A stretch of DNA of 64,000 nt from Latrodectus hesperus (GCA_037975125.1 JAJQOW010000212.1:1-64000); one strand, 5' to 3'; shown: positions 37,859 to 48,902, counted from the stretch's first letter. Numbers and translations are program-made. Notes: a model not told the origin generated them from the sequence alone.

Positions 37859-37860
<2 letters not shown>

Positions 37861-37919
<59 letters not shown>
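37861..37919. repeat. (AT)n microsatellite at the mariner-empty site
   Basis: About 29 AT units occupy the position where C1 holds the mariner. The flanks GGAGCACACATATTAATT on the left and TACAGCTAAATGTTTG on the right match C1's 11716-11733 and 13035-13050. Confidence 0.95.
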
Positions 37920-37922
<3 letters not shown>

Positions 37923-39104
37923 CAGCTAAATGTTTGAATTTTATAAACGAGTAAATTTCTAATCACAATTTGGCATGTGAGTAACCCTATACGAAAGAAA
38001 ATTTTTCCAAAAATATGTTTGTCTTATAATAAAGGAAGTGCTTGGAATAGCTTTAAGGTAGTGAGTTTTTTATATACTAAATAGATTCTTTCATTTTTTT
38101 ATAGGAAAAATATTTGCAGTTACATTGGATTTTGAATACTTCAGTTTCGTAAATTTCCAATTCCCTAACTTAGGTGTAGATAAAGGATTATAGAAACACG
38201 GCATTTTCGCGGAAATTTTGTGCATGGAAAATATTCTTTTTTATCATATATTTTTCTGTTGCTTATAGTAAAAAGTACATACCAAATTTTTGTACATCGA
38301 TAAGTTTTCCTGATGAAGATTTTGTATGTGGGGCATGTAGACAGATGACAGATTATGTAAGTCTAATGTATTTCTTATTTTCAAGCCATTTGTGGTCGGT
38401 AAAATTATAGCACAGCTTCAAAAATGAATTTACACAAAGATAAAATTATTTGCATATTTTTTAAGATTTCAAAAATAAATAATAATTTAAAATTAGTTAA
38501 ATAAAAGAACTTGTTATTTACCATAAATTTTTCGTAATACGGTAAATATTTCATAAAACTAAGATTAAAGACAAATGTAAAAAAAATAAATTAATTTATG
38601 CTTTAATAGAAGAAGGGTATGTTGTTTGCAGTTTTTTTTAATTATTACTAGCCTTACCATATTTTATTTTGCATATTTTCCTTTTGAAAATTAGTTTTTT
38701 TACAATTTTGAAAGTATTAAATACTTAAATTATAAACTAATTAAAATTGTATACATTAAAAGATATCTCATTTCATAAATTAAAAAAAAATTTGCTGAAT
38801 AATATTTCATTTTTTTATTTACTGTAGAATGGATAATTTCTTAGAAGAGTAATTATTCAAATAAAATTCAATTAATTATTTTGTAAACCTTTAGAAAACT
38901 GAGATTATTTATTTTATTTAATTGAATGCTTTAGTTTTCTTAAATATATTCTTTAAAATGAATTACCAGAAGGTTAAAAGTATACTAAAAGTGATAAAAA
39001 AGCTTTTATTGAAAAAGCACATTTCTGAATCTGTTTGCTCTGGACTCAAAATTTCTGAGCTCCAGATAGAAGGGTAAATAAGGATACTTTTCAAAAAAGA
39101 TTGT

Positions 39105-39132
39105 ATGGGGTTATCTGGAGTGCTTTTTTATA
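39105..39132. other. Short stretch left of the LINE target duplication
   Basis: A 28-bp stretch between the end of segment C2 homology and the LINE target duplication. I see no match elsewhere in the window. Confidence 0.4.
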
Positions 39133-39147
39133 AGGAAACTAATGTAA
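39133..39147. repeat. LINE target-site duplication, left
   Basis: AGGAAACTAATGTAA is identical to 50295-50309. The pair brackets the R1/I-group LINE exactly. Confidence 0.93.
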
Positions 39148-39524
39148 GACTTACAAGATGACACCGGCCCACCCGAAGGTATACGGTGATGGAGCGTTGC
39201 GACGGTAATCCAGCCCAGCAAGAGTGGACACAAGATAATGAGGAGTCTTAAGGGTCCAAAGGACAAAATCAAAGTAACTTGAAGAGGTAGAGAGTGAATA
39301 ACACTAAGTCTCTAAGTGGGTGTCATAATGCGCGCTCCACTGAGTTTGGTCTGACTGGAAGATTTGTGGGCCAACCTGGCCTTTATTAAAAATACAATTG
39401 AAAAATAGTACAAACAAGATATTTACATATTTACATATTTACAGGAGATACAAAGTGTTGTTGGGTTACAAATCATGAGTGTGTGTTTGACAATACATGA
39501 GTAGTGGGACAAGACATAGATGGA
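39148..39524 (-). other. LINE 3' untranslated region
   Basis: It follows the ORF2 stop at 39527-39525. It holds a tandem ATATTTACAT-like stretch at 39421-39444 and an AATAAA on the minus strand near 39382-39387, but the element ends without an A tail. The terminal stretch is G+C-richer than the host DNA and carries no coding frame. Confidence 0.75.
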
Positions 39525-42500
39525 CTAGTTGATGGGTTGTGATTCATCTGAGGAGTCCTGAAGGTGTCCGTTAATTTCAAGGGTGAGAATCTCTTTGATA
39601 CCTCGTTGAACATTTGGGAGTTTGACTAAGTCCCAAAGCGATTGTTCTTGGAAGTTGGTGGGAAACCATTTATTTCTGATGGGCTCATGCTGCTTACATT
39701 TAAGGATAATATGTTCTGGACTACCAATCTCCTCATCGTGAAGACAACGGTCCGGTTTCCCATGGAACCTGTTGTTGTAGGTCCCAAAGGCTCCGTGACC
39801 AGTGAGGACTTGGTTGATGTAGAAATCGCCATGAATCTTTTTGCGTGACACAGTTGGGATGAATGAGTGGAGTCTCCTGGATTTACTGGAGGAGTCCCAG
39901 ATGTGTTGCCATTTATTGATCTCATTGTCTTCGGTAATTTTCTTAAACTGTTGTCTGCTGATAAGGGTCGTGTATTGGACGTCTTGAAAGGTTGTGGCAT
40001 TCTTAGCCGCTTGATCGGCTTCCTCGTTGTGAATGATGCCTACATGGGCTTTTACCCAGTGGAATGTGAAGCGGTTTTTGTTCAGAATCAAGAGTTCTCT
40101 AATTTCTTTGATGGTGCTGCTGAGCACTTCATGTGCCGAGAGTGCAAGGAGGACCGAACGAGAGTCTGTGTGTATGTGACAGGTCTTGTCAATGGAGATG
40201 ATGTGTTTTATGGTAATTAAGATAGCACAGGCTTCCGCCTCGAAGACGGTGGCTTGATCGTTCAAGCGGTTCTGGAAGCTAGCAATTAGTAGGTCATTGT
40301 AATAGATGAGGGCGGCGCACCCTACACGATTGTCAATCTTTGACCCGTCCGTGTAGGCATAGTATCCTTCATGAACCTGGTTAGCACTCCAATTAAAGTA
40401 GCTGATTTCCCAAGGTGGTGTGTGGACGATACTATAGGTCCAGGAGTTGTCGGTGTTGTAGACTTCGGTACCTATCTGAACTGGTTTACCCTTCCTCCAA
40501 AGTCGGAATCTGGTTTGGGCGGTTTCTGCTTTGATGTGTAGTGGAACACAGCCTGCAAGGACTTGTAGTGCATGTGTCGATGTTGTGCGGTAGGACTTTG
40601 TGATTTTGATGAGAGCTGCACGTTGGATTTGCGCAAGTTGCCTATTCATCTTAACTGTGTTGTTAAACCAAACCGGACATCCATACAGAATGATGCTTTC
40701 AATGGCGTTGAGATAGATGGCTTTGAGAATGGGGGCTTCAATCCCCACGTTGCCCTGGTGATCCTATTTAATTTATTGACAATGTTGCCAATGTTATCTT
40801 TTACGATGTTAAGATGTTTATGCCAAGTAAGTTTGGGATCGAAGATAATACCAAGATATTTCAATTCTCTTGTATACTTAATCTTATTGTTCTTTATGGT
40901 GATGCCCGGTCTACGGGTAATGTCTTTATTAATTTCGAAAATGGTATATCTACATTTGTCGATACTAAGTTTCAGCTCAAACCTATCGAGCCAATTTTCG
41001 ATAATGGCAATTGGCTTCCTGGATTGCCTGGAGAATTTAAAGTAGGAACTCTCAGTGAGGAGAAGCACAACATCATCGGCAAAGGCCTGACAGTGTGCAT
41101 TGCCTCCAAAGTCTTGCTTAAGAAGTTCATTAGCGATTAAGAGCCAAAGGAAGGGGCCAAGACTTGAGCCTTGCGGCACCCCATTTGTATATGGAACCTT
41201 CCTCCTATTGTCATACAAGTATGTTCTGTTCGTAAGGAAGGACTGGATAATCCGGTAGAGGTTATCTGGGACATTATGTTTTTGCATGATAAGCAAGATG
41301 TCTGCCCACTTTATGCAATTAAATGCATTTTTAATATCAAGTGATATTAAACATGTAAATTGCTTATTGCGCTTATTGTTTTTGATGATTTCCGTGATGA
41401 GCTCAGAGGCATCGTTAGTACTTTTACCCTTCATGAATCCAAATTGGTTTTTGTGTAGTAGGTCTTGAGAGTTATAGAAGTAAGCGATTCTGTTAAGGAG
41501 AAGTTTGTCCAGTATCTTGCCCCAAACTGGGAGGAGGCATATGGGACTGTAAGACTCCCTTTTCTGGAGATCTTTACCTTCTTTGGGGATTAGGACTACC
41601 TGTGCTGTTTTCCAGAGGTTTGGAAAGTGGCCTCTTGTAAGGCAGAGGTTGAAAATAGTAGTCATCCAAGTTCTGTTGATTTTGAACATCTCAGAGTAGA
41701 TTGGAAGGCAGGTGTTATTAAAACCCGGAGCCTTTGTGTGGTCCATATTTTTAATAGTGTACTCAACCTCATCTTCTGTGAATGCGGGATCATTACTGTG
41801 TGTACCTGAGTAACTAGGATAGCAAATGGTGGTCCTAGGAAAGTGGAACTTTAGAATTTCATTGATCGAATCTGTAGTGTTGTCTGTCTGTTGGTTATTC
41901 TCTAAGATGATGTTGCTGGTAATGTTTGGTCTATTGAGCTTGTCTCTAATAATTTTATAGGGCGGTCCGAAAGCATTAGTAGAAGTAATGTTACCAAGGT
42001 ATTGTTTGAATGCCTGTTGACGAGTGTGCAAAATGAGCTTGCGGTATTCTGCAGCTTCCTTTTTATAATTAACTTTGTACTTATCCCTGGTAGCTTGATC
42101 AGTCTGTGCCTGATAGCGCCTACGGAGTGCGCGGACTTTACTTCTGTTGATAGTCAGCTCTGGTGTCCACCAATAGTTCTGACAATTTTTTGTCTTATTC
42201 TTAAATTTGCTGTTTATGCAGAGTTTGTTAATGTCGTCCTCAATGTCGTTAATGAAAGAGTTTAGATTCGAGATGTTGTCCGTTGGATGGTCGTTGATAA
42301 TTTTGCTAAGTCCTATACTGATGCTGTTCCAATTAAGAGTTAAGTTATTAAATCTGGTTTGTTTCTTAATTTTAGCTTTGGCCTTATGTAGATTGAATGT
42401 CATTAGTTGATGGTCACTCGCGGAAAATTTATCACTAATGTTCCAGTCTGTGATCTGGCATTTGTGTAGATTTTTAGTGAGAAGGAGGTCAATCCAACTA

Positions 42501-42789
42501 ACTCCAAGTGTGCTGCTATAGGTGGGCTTGCTATTGACATTATTCTCAATAGTGAGGTCGAATTGGGACACGAAGTCTAGAACTGCCTCTCCTCTGTGGT
42601 CGGTGTTCCTGTGGCTCCAGGCGGTGGACTTGGCGTTAAAGTCGCCCAGAATAATCCAGCCGTGATCATTGTGTGTAGCCAGGATTGTGGTCAACATGTC
42701 AAGTGAGTCATTAATGTTCTTAGACGGTGGACAATAGATAGAACAGATGCAGAATGGTTTATTGTTTATGATTGTGCTAACTACAACTA
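39525..42789 (-). pseudogene. LINE ORF2, endonuclease remainder, RT and RNase H
   Basis: Part two of ORF2, about 1088 codons. Endonuclease: GDFNAKSTAW (near 42625-42655) and SDHQLMTF (near 42400-42425). Reverse transcriptase: YSPICLLPVWGKI (the family usually has YRP), LDIKNAFNCIKW, GVPQGSSLGPFLW and AFADDVVLLL (near 41065-41090). One lost base near 40740, after ATWG, shifts the frame. The rest is read in the next frame: FNNTVKMNRQ, then RNase H with YTDGSKIDN (near 40347), EAEACAIL, HTDSRSVLLAL (near 40170) and EEADQAAKNA. A CLHDEEIGSPEHIILKC zinc-binding tail follows. It ends DESQPIN. On the plus strand the long frames are antisense shadows. Confidence 0.93.
42788..42789. repeat. TA target duplication, left side of TIR element
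   Basis: TA here and at 48642-48643 bracket the TIR element. With one TA and the insert removed, the endonuclease frame runs on as VNDEIVVVSTIINN without a break. Confidence 0.9.
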
Positions 42790-43060
42790 CCCAGCAAACA
42801 CAAAGATGCCGGGCATCCATCGGGCCGCTGCTGTCAGCCGTCTTGGCCAGCAGCGGCCCGCCGCTATTTGGCCTCGTCGGCTCCGTCAATAAAGTGGTCG
42901 TCGTCATTGCTGCTGGGCCGGCAGTACGGTCCGCTGTTGGCCCAACGCCGGGTGGCCATCAATGCCATATTGGCCGCATGTGGCCCATGTAATTGCCAGT
43001 ACGTGCCCATATACGGTTATCCGTCGGCCCTTTGCCGTTTGGCCGACGATAGCCGCTTTC
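42790..43060. repeat. Left subterminal GGCC-dense region
   Basis: At least ten GGCC words, many as TTGGCC, TGGCCA or GGGCCG, are packed into 270 bp in an otherwise very AT-rich locus. The mirrored right end (48424-48641) has the same character. This arrangement is common for transposase-binding clusters of DNA elements. That role is inference. Confidence 0.8.
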
Positions 43061-43868
43061 ACCGACGTAGGGGTGGTTATGGTTACTTATTTCTATAAAT
43101 TTTGATTCATTTTTATATTAATATTGTATATATTTAAAGTTAATATGGAAGTATTAGAAATCCCCATCACATTAATACTGAATATATTTTTGTGATTCTA
43201 AAAGACAATTGTTATCCATATAATTGTCAAATATCAATGCATTTTTAGTTCTTAATTATATAAAGATTAAAAAAATATGAATTACTAACTCATATTTTAA
43301 ATCATTTTTTGACAATGCTATCTAAATTTTATAGATTTATTTTAATAATCTAAATATTATTTAAATAACTTTTATATTCTGTTTTTGAAATATTTTGTTA
43401 TTACAGAATTTCATCTCATTTATAATTTAAAAAACAATTTCTTGTGTATGCAAGTGTCAATTTATTGCTAAAGTTGAACTTGAAGGTATAAAAGAATTCC
43501 AGTTGTTTTATGATAATTTTATAGAATTATTTTAAAGCACACACACTTATATATTTTCTTTGTATATAAATTAAATTTCATTTTCCAAAACATTTAACTC
43601 CATGCAACAAGATGTTGAGAAAAGTGATAAAATGTATAAAGATTAAAACTTTTTATTACTTATAAAAATTAACAAAACAAAAGCCATAATTAACTGAAAT
43701 GTCTCCAAGCAACAAGATGTTGAGAAAAATGATACAAAAGGATACAGATAAAGATTTTTTATTACTTATAAAAATTAACACAACAAAAGCCATATATAAG
43801 TGAAATGTCTAAATATTAATGGAATTAACATTTTTTATTTATGATAATACTGAAAATAAAAAAGTATT

Positions 43869-43874
43869 TTTATT
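43869..43874 (-). terminator. Poly(A) signal AATAAA of the putative spliced unit
   Basis: AATAAA on the minus strand lies about 65 bases beyond the TAA stops of the last candidate exon. In AT-rich DNA the hexamer is common, so its weight comes only from its position. Confidence 0.35.
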
Positions 43875-43938
43875 TACATTTGAAAATAATTTTTGCAAAT
43901 TTTTTTTTTAAACATTTTTAATTTACAAGTTTTTTCTT

Positions 43939-44020
43939 TTATTTTTGTGGTCCACCTTTCGAATTAGTACTCTGGAACAAATTTCTCCTTTTATGAAGAT
44001 TTTCACTTTGTTGTAATACT
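43939..44020 (-). other. Candidate last exon inside TIR element
   Basis: On the minus strand TTATTTTCAG (acceptor) precedes 44020. Two frames are open over most of it: one reads VLQQSENLHKRRNLFQSTNS and ends GGPQK at TAA 43941-43939, and the other runs to TAA at 43925-43923. If the preceding exon (45590-45706) is used in its ATG frame, translation has already stopped and this is 3' untranslated sequence. Confidence 0.35.
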
Positions 44021-44634
44021 CTGAAAATAAAAAAAAACAGAATTGTTAAACTGATTCAATTTAATTACAAAAATAGAAACAGCAGAATGTTAATAACAGC
44101 CCAGGTAAAAAACAGAAAAAAAATTGAGTTATGTCTATATAAATCGGGTGAAGTTTCATGCATAACACTTATTTTCACATATTTAAGTATTGTTTCACAG
44201 TATTAATTATTTGAATAAGGAGAATCTAACATAACTATTTTTGAACTTACAATATTTTACAATTAAATTTACAATCAAAGCAAAACAAGCCAAGCACTTG
44301 AATAGGTTGTGAATGCCTATAATAGGTTCAATTTTCATTCAGAATTAACAACTAAAAAAAAAAAATGATTACTAATACAAGTCTTTTATGATGGAATCTT
44401 TTACTTAATTTTAGTTTCATCTCTTTAAAAAAATAGGAATGGTTATTTGTAACATTATGTCCACAATGAGCACATGCTTGGGAACTAAACACTGAGTGTT
44501 TTGCATTATGCTGAGCACCAAATCAGGACATGTGCTTTGCAGGCTCTCGGTCACGAAAACAGGCACTGTAGGCCTTGGCCCATGTGATCTGTCATGCCAG
44601 AGTTTAGTTTTACTTTATAATCATATTGATATTT

Positions 44635-44636
<2 letters not shown>

Positions 44637-44705
<69 letters not shown>
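44637..44705. repeat. (AT)n microsatellite
   Basis: About 34 AT units inside the TIR element, in the third putative intron. Confidence 0.95.
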
Positions 44706-44708
<3 letters not shown>

Positions 44709-45589
44709 TATAATAAATAACACTAAGTAACAAATGAAAAATCAACATTCATCAATTCTGACAATTCTTTGATTAAAAATAGACAAATAATTGGGTTAAA
44801 TGAAAACAATTTCAGTTGAATGACTTAATAGAAATTCTAAACATCTTACTTCAACAATTCAATGTAATGTTTGAAACAGAATTTTATATTTTCAAGGTTA
44901 TAATAAAAGAATGTAATTAATTTATAACATACACTTTGTATTTCATGCTTTTAAAAAATCATTTTGAACTAATAAAAAATGGTTAATAAAATATTCATCA
45001 ATGATTATCAAATTATTTTTTACATAACTACAATTACAGATAAGTAAAGTTTATAAAATCATAGTAATTAAAATAAATATTGATGAATTTTAAAACATAT
45101 TGACAATCTCAAATTATTTATACAATATTCTATGCAAAATCTTATTAACATGGAATTTATTTATTTATTTATTTATTTTTTTCACACACACACACCTGTG
45201 TTTACAGATTAATAGAAAAAATTATGTCAATTAATGCAAAAGATTTACAGATTTTGAACACATGCATTCTAGTTGTTGCCCAGTAAATTTACATTACAAA
45301 TAATTATCATAATCATGAATTATTTAGAAGTAAAAATGTTTTACATAACTTTATTATTCTTATTTTACACAAGGTATTAAATTTACATTTAATCCAATAT
45401 TATTAGAAAATAAGTTATTGATTCTGGACTATAGTTTAAATAGGTACACTTTACATTGGAGTGGGGAGATGTTAGAAACACTATTTTCAAAGCTAATGTA
45501 TAAAATGAAATATTAGCAAAATAGCCATCAATAATAAATATAAGCAATAATTTGTTACTTTATTTAAACAAAATATTGCCTATACTTAC

Positions 45590-45706
45590 TTTTAGCATTG
45601 GTATTACTCACTGGCAATGAGGAAACTGATTCACTTAAAGAGTTGTAAGGGTCTGCGGTATTATTGCTTTTCTCAAGAAGTCATAAGCCTTTGATGGAGA
45701 CCACAT
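45590..45706 (-). other. Candidate internal exon inside TIR element
   Basis: Minus strand: CCGTTTTTAG acceptor, then 117 bases beginning ATGTGGTCTCCATC, then AAAA|GTAAGTA, a near-perfect donor at 45589-45583. Frame one reads MWSPSKAYDFLRKAI and stops at TAA. Another frame is open over the second half (NNTADPYNSLSESVSSLPVS). The two together look like a coding exon that has suffered a one-base shift, or an untranslated exon. The sequence is clearly less AT-rich than its surroundings. Confidence 0.45.
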
Positions 45707-46856
45707 CTAAAAACGGGGAAATAAAAAATATCTATTAGTTCCAAATGAAAGTTAATTTTAAACAAAAGGTTTTTTGCCTTTATATATGCAGAAGATAAAA
45801 TATGCTCAATTGGGCTATGTTGGTTACAGAGGAAAAGGAAAATGTCTTAAAACTTAAAATTAATTGGTTACACGAAAATATATATAAGGGTCACTTTACA
45901 GTATAATATATACCAAATGTTATTGATAAAAATATTTTCATTAACAAATTCAAGTTTTGAAAGAAGCCCAAAAAAGAACAAAATGTATAAATAAAGAAGA
46001 CTGAACTATTTCCTTTATGTATATAATTTGGCACTATTATTTACTTTTCTAAGTTTTGATTTCATAATCATTTGCAATCAGTAAACAGCTGATCCAACAT
46101 GTATCACAGCTGTAAAACAACACATTAAACATGTTAATGAATGAAATATCAATTTTAAATGCTTAACTGATAAATAACATTAAATTTAAATTGTATTCTT
46201 TTTTCTAATAAAATATGATTAAATTATTCTCAAGATGGATATCACAAAATTTTGCTTCTTTGATAACAAGGGGTGTTTTGAATAAATTTTGACCAACATC
46301 TGGGCTTTAAATTTATTCGTTTTATGTTATAAATTACAATAAGAAAAACAACAAACATGAAATAATGTCTACTATCAAAATTGACTTTAACCTCTGTATT
46401 TTCTGTAAAATACTCATATAAAACTCACAACAAAAGAGATTGTGCAGTTAAAAACAGTTAATAAATTCAGTTTGTTTAGAAGATTAACCTAATTATGCTT
46501 ACTATATTAAAACAATTAAATAAACATGCAGTTTACAAATGCAATATCTTAAACATTATTTGTTATTATTTAGAAATTGTTGAGTGAATTTTAAAATTAG
46601 AAGTATCTCTGAAATCAAAACAGATAAACTTTTTTTTAAGTATTTCTCATATCATATTCATTTTACTTGTATACCTTACTAATTTACTTTGTTTAAAATT
46701 ATGTTTAAGTTCTTTATTTAACCTCAATTCCTAAAAGAGAAAAATCAAAAGTATATAAATAAAAATAATTCTGACATATCTAGGACAATATTGTCATCAT
46801 AATCAGACTTTGTAAATCGGTAAAGGAGAAAAAATTATGTTTTAATTGTATGTTTA

Positions 46857-46864
<8 letters not shown>

Positions 46865-46888
<24 letters not shown>

Positions 46889-46890
46889 GA
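46865..46890. repeat. (AT)n microsatellite
   Basis: Thirteen AT units, inside the TIR element. Confidence 0.9.
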
Positions 46891-47970
46891 TTAGATATAT
46901 CATTCACCCATTATCCGGTCGACTATTTACTATAACAGTAAAACCATTTACATTACTATAAAAGAATCAAGTGATCAAAACAAAATATAAAGGAACAAAT
47001 ATTCTAGTTAACTTATATTTTCATTAAAACAAATTGTTTGAAATATTGTTAATTCATACTTCAATTTTTCAGTCATAAATAAAAACATAAAATATGATTT
47101 TAAATATAATAAAGTATGTAAACACAAGAGTAGCTACTAAGCTGTTACATCTGACAGCATTCTTTACATGGAAATAGTTAACATACTACACAACTAATTT
47201 TTATAATAACAGAGTTGTTCCATATGAACATTTTTTCATATATGTTAATATTAATTTTCCAACCATATAATTTCAGATGTTGTTTTTTAAATTTGTGGCA
47301 ATTAATCTGTCAGATTCCTACAGAAATTTTAAAATTTACTCTATTTTCAGCACTATATTTTCAAGTTTATACAATTTTCGAGTTTTAGATGCAAAAATAT
47401 TTTGCTAAGAAATCCACAATGATTTTAATGTGGTTGACAGGATTATACATAAAAACCATGTTATATATGCAATAAAATATTTTGTAATGTTTATGCATTG
47501 TAAAATTTTCATTCTTTAAAACAGATCTTTCAGGAGTATACAAAATTTAAAGCCACAAATCACTATATGACAAAATATTTCGGTCAGTAAAAATTGACTT
47601 AAAAATAATAGTAAATAAGAAAGCCTTTTAAAAATAAAATAATTAAAGTTTATATGGAATTCGCACACAATTTTTTGATCATAAATGCAACAAGATCCTA
47701 TAATTATTTATTGAAAATAAACATCTAAGCGCTTTCAAATAGAATATTTTTATGCTATCACTTATTTCATAAACTTGCTTCGTAAAAAAAAAAAATGTAA
47801 TAAATACGTTTAAGCCTTGTAGCAATCGAATTCATTTAAAAAAATTGAGCATTGAAAAATTTATTACACTAATTGATTAAATATAACTAACATATAGAAT
47901 GAAAATATACGTCTGTGCATGATACACTTTTCTATTCTTCACACGGTAATGAAATCATTCTAAAACATAC

Positions 47971-48033
47971 CATGACAAACATTTTCCAATGTCTTTCTCT
48001 TGTTGTCATGTTATCAACAGTTTATGAAGTTTT
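47971..48033 (-). other. Candidate second exon inside TIR element
   Basis: Minus strand: ACTTGTCAAG acceptor, 63 bases containing ATG at 48009-48007 and the frame MTTRERHWKMFVM, then the donor GTATGT directly after. The frame ends in phase 0, so joining to the exon at 45706 continues without a shift into MWSPSKAYDF for a 36-residue product. Splicing is inferred only from these signals. Confidence 0.35.
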
Positions 48034-48141
48034 CTTGACAAGTAATTAAATAATATTTCAACATAAAATAAATATATTATTCTTGCATTATTCATAACAA
48101 TTCCATCCTGATAAAAACAACAATAATAAATGCGTACTTAC

Positions 48142-48231
48142 CTTATATTTCTCTTAGCTCACAGACACAACATCGAATATTCCGCCATTTCAAATCAATG
48201 GCTGACGCTGACACAAGCATTTCGCATAATC
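48142..48231 (-). other. Candidate first exon inside TIR element
   Basis: Minus strand, downstream of the CRE. The region AAATGGCGGAATATTCG holds an ATG at 48188-48186 that opens a nine-codon frame (MAEYSMLCL). The exon would end at 48142 with TATAAG|GTAAGTA, a perfect donor. The start is not defined. The first ATG could act as a short upstream frame before the one in the next exon. Confidence 0.4.
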
Positions 48232-48239
48232 TGACGTCA
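48232..48239 (-). promoter_or_regulatory. Palindromic CRE (TGACGTCA) with downstream AAATGGCGG
   Basis: A perfect TGACGTCA, the CREB/ATF binding site, lies about 45 bases upstream of AAATGGCGG, a word resembling the YY1/initiator type. The 48140-48250 stretch is locally CpG-richer than the rest of the interior. Together with the donor at 48141 this looks like a TATA-less promoter and first exon on the minus strand. Confidence 0.5.
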
Positions 48240-48423
48240 TACTATCACGCGGTATACACAATAAATGTGAAACTTAGATTTCTTTCTGAAAAATTGTTTT
48301 TAAAAGGTTTAAAAATTAAGAAATTAAATGAAAATTAATTATCATCACAAAAAAACAGTTATTTGGAAAAAATAGTTTTTGACGATAAAATAAAAAATAA
48401 AGCTACAACTAATTGTCTTAATT

Positions 48424-48641
48424 TTGCTGGCCAACAGCTTCAGGGCCAACAATGGCCATAATCTGTTGGCCCACTACTTATCATCCAGCACCGGCCCGGT
48501 TTATTTTGGCCAGCACTCATCCGTGGCCGTAATGGCCGGAGCTGGGCCATCAAACAACCATGAGTGGCTTGCAGTGGCCAACAGAAAACCGGCTTGGCCA
48601 GCAGCGGCCCGAATTTTTGCCGGCAGTTTGTGTTTGCTGGG
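48424..48641. repeat. Right subterminal GGCC-dense region
   Basis: At least ten GGCC words (TTGGCC, TGGCCA, GGGCC) in about 220 bp, mirroring the left end of the TIR element. Short frames over it are compositional artefacts. Confidence 0.8.
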
Positions 48642-48902
48642 TATCTCATCATTAACAGTGATCGGGGTGAATTGGTACCTCTTGTCAGCAATGATAGCTG
48701 TGCGAGGAGTTGTGCTTGCTATGATGTATAAGTTGGCTGGAAAGCCTGCGACTTTGCCTTCAAAGGTGAATGGGTCATTAGCAGAGATAATGTCAAGTTT
48801 AAGTTCTTTAATGTCTTCTCCAAGGATTAAGTTCGCTGCTCTACAATGATTAAGGTTGATATGCGCAAATTTAATCTGGGTGTTGGTGTCTATATTATTC
48901 AT
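48642..48902 (-). pseudogene. LINE ORF2, N-terminal part of endonuclease
   Basis: ATG at 48902 overlaps the end of ORF1 by eight bases (ATGAATAA). The translation MNNIDTNTQIKFAHINLNHC matches the start of APE-type endonucleases of R1/I-group LINEs (the N-L-N-H/R-C motif). Eighty-six codons later it meets the TIR element at the TA duplication (48642-48643) and resumes at 42789. With part two the protein would be about 1175 residues, normal for ORF2 of this group. Confidence 0.92.

Larger units (their letters stand above)
30195..39104 (+). repeat. Segment C, copy 2 of 3
   Basis: A direct duplicate of 4050-14240, offset near 26.14 kb. Homology ends at AAAAAAGATTGTA near 39104, just before the LINE insertion. 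It carries the SINE and Tc1 at positions matching C1 but lacks the mariner. The candidate exon (31089-31235) and core frames (32568-33388) are present as near-identical copies. Confidence 0.9.
42790..48641. mobile_element. 5.85-kb TIR DNA element nested in LINE ORF2
   Basis: The ends CCCAGCAAACACAAA (42790-42804) and TTTGTGTTTGCTGGG (48627-48641) are perfect 15-bp inverted repeats. A second block, CGGGCCGCTGCTG, occurs just inside both ends. The target duplication is TA. The outer 220-270 bp at each end are rich in GGCC, while the interior (43080-48400) is about three-quarters A+T with long AT microsatellites. No transposase domain can be read, so it appears non-autonomous. A minus-strand series of promoter, splice and poly(A) signals lies inside. 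TA targeting suggests the IS630/Tc1/mariner superfamily, but I do not recognise these termini. Confidence 0.9.

Noticed and set aside
39525..40748. 407-residue minus-strand frame as a separate RNase H gene
   Set aside because: It is the continuation of LINE ORF2 after a one-base loss near 40740. The two frames overlap at ATWG/MGIEAP.
40572..41140. Plus-strand frames of 157 and 108 residues
   Set aside because: They lie opposite the reverse transcriptase of LINE ORF2 and show no domain.
44496..44748. Frames with long YIYIYI runs on both strands
   Set aside because: They are translations of an AT microsatellite.
48424..48849. 141-residue plus-strand frame at the right end of the TIR element
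   Set aside because: It crosses the TIR border into antisense of LINE ORF2. Its composition reflects GGCC repeats.
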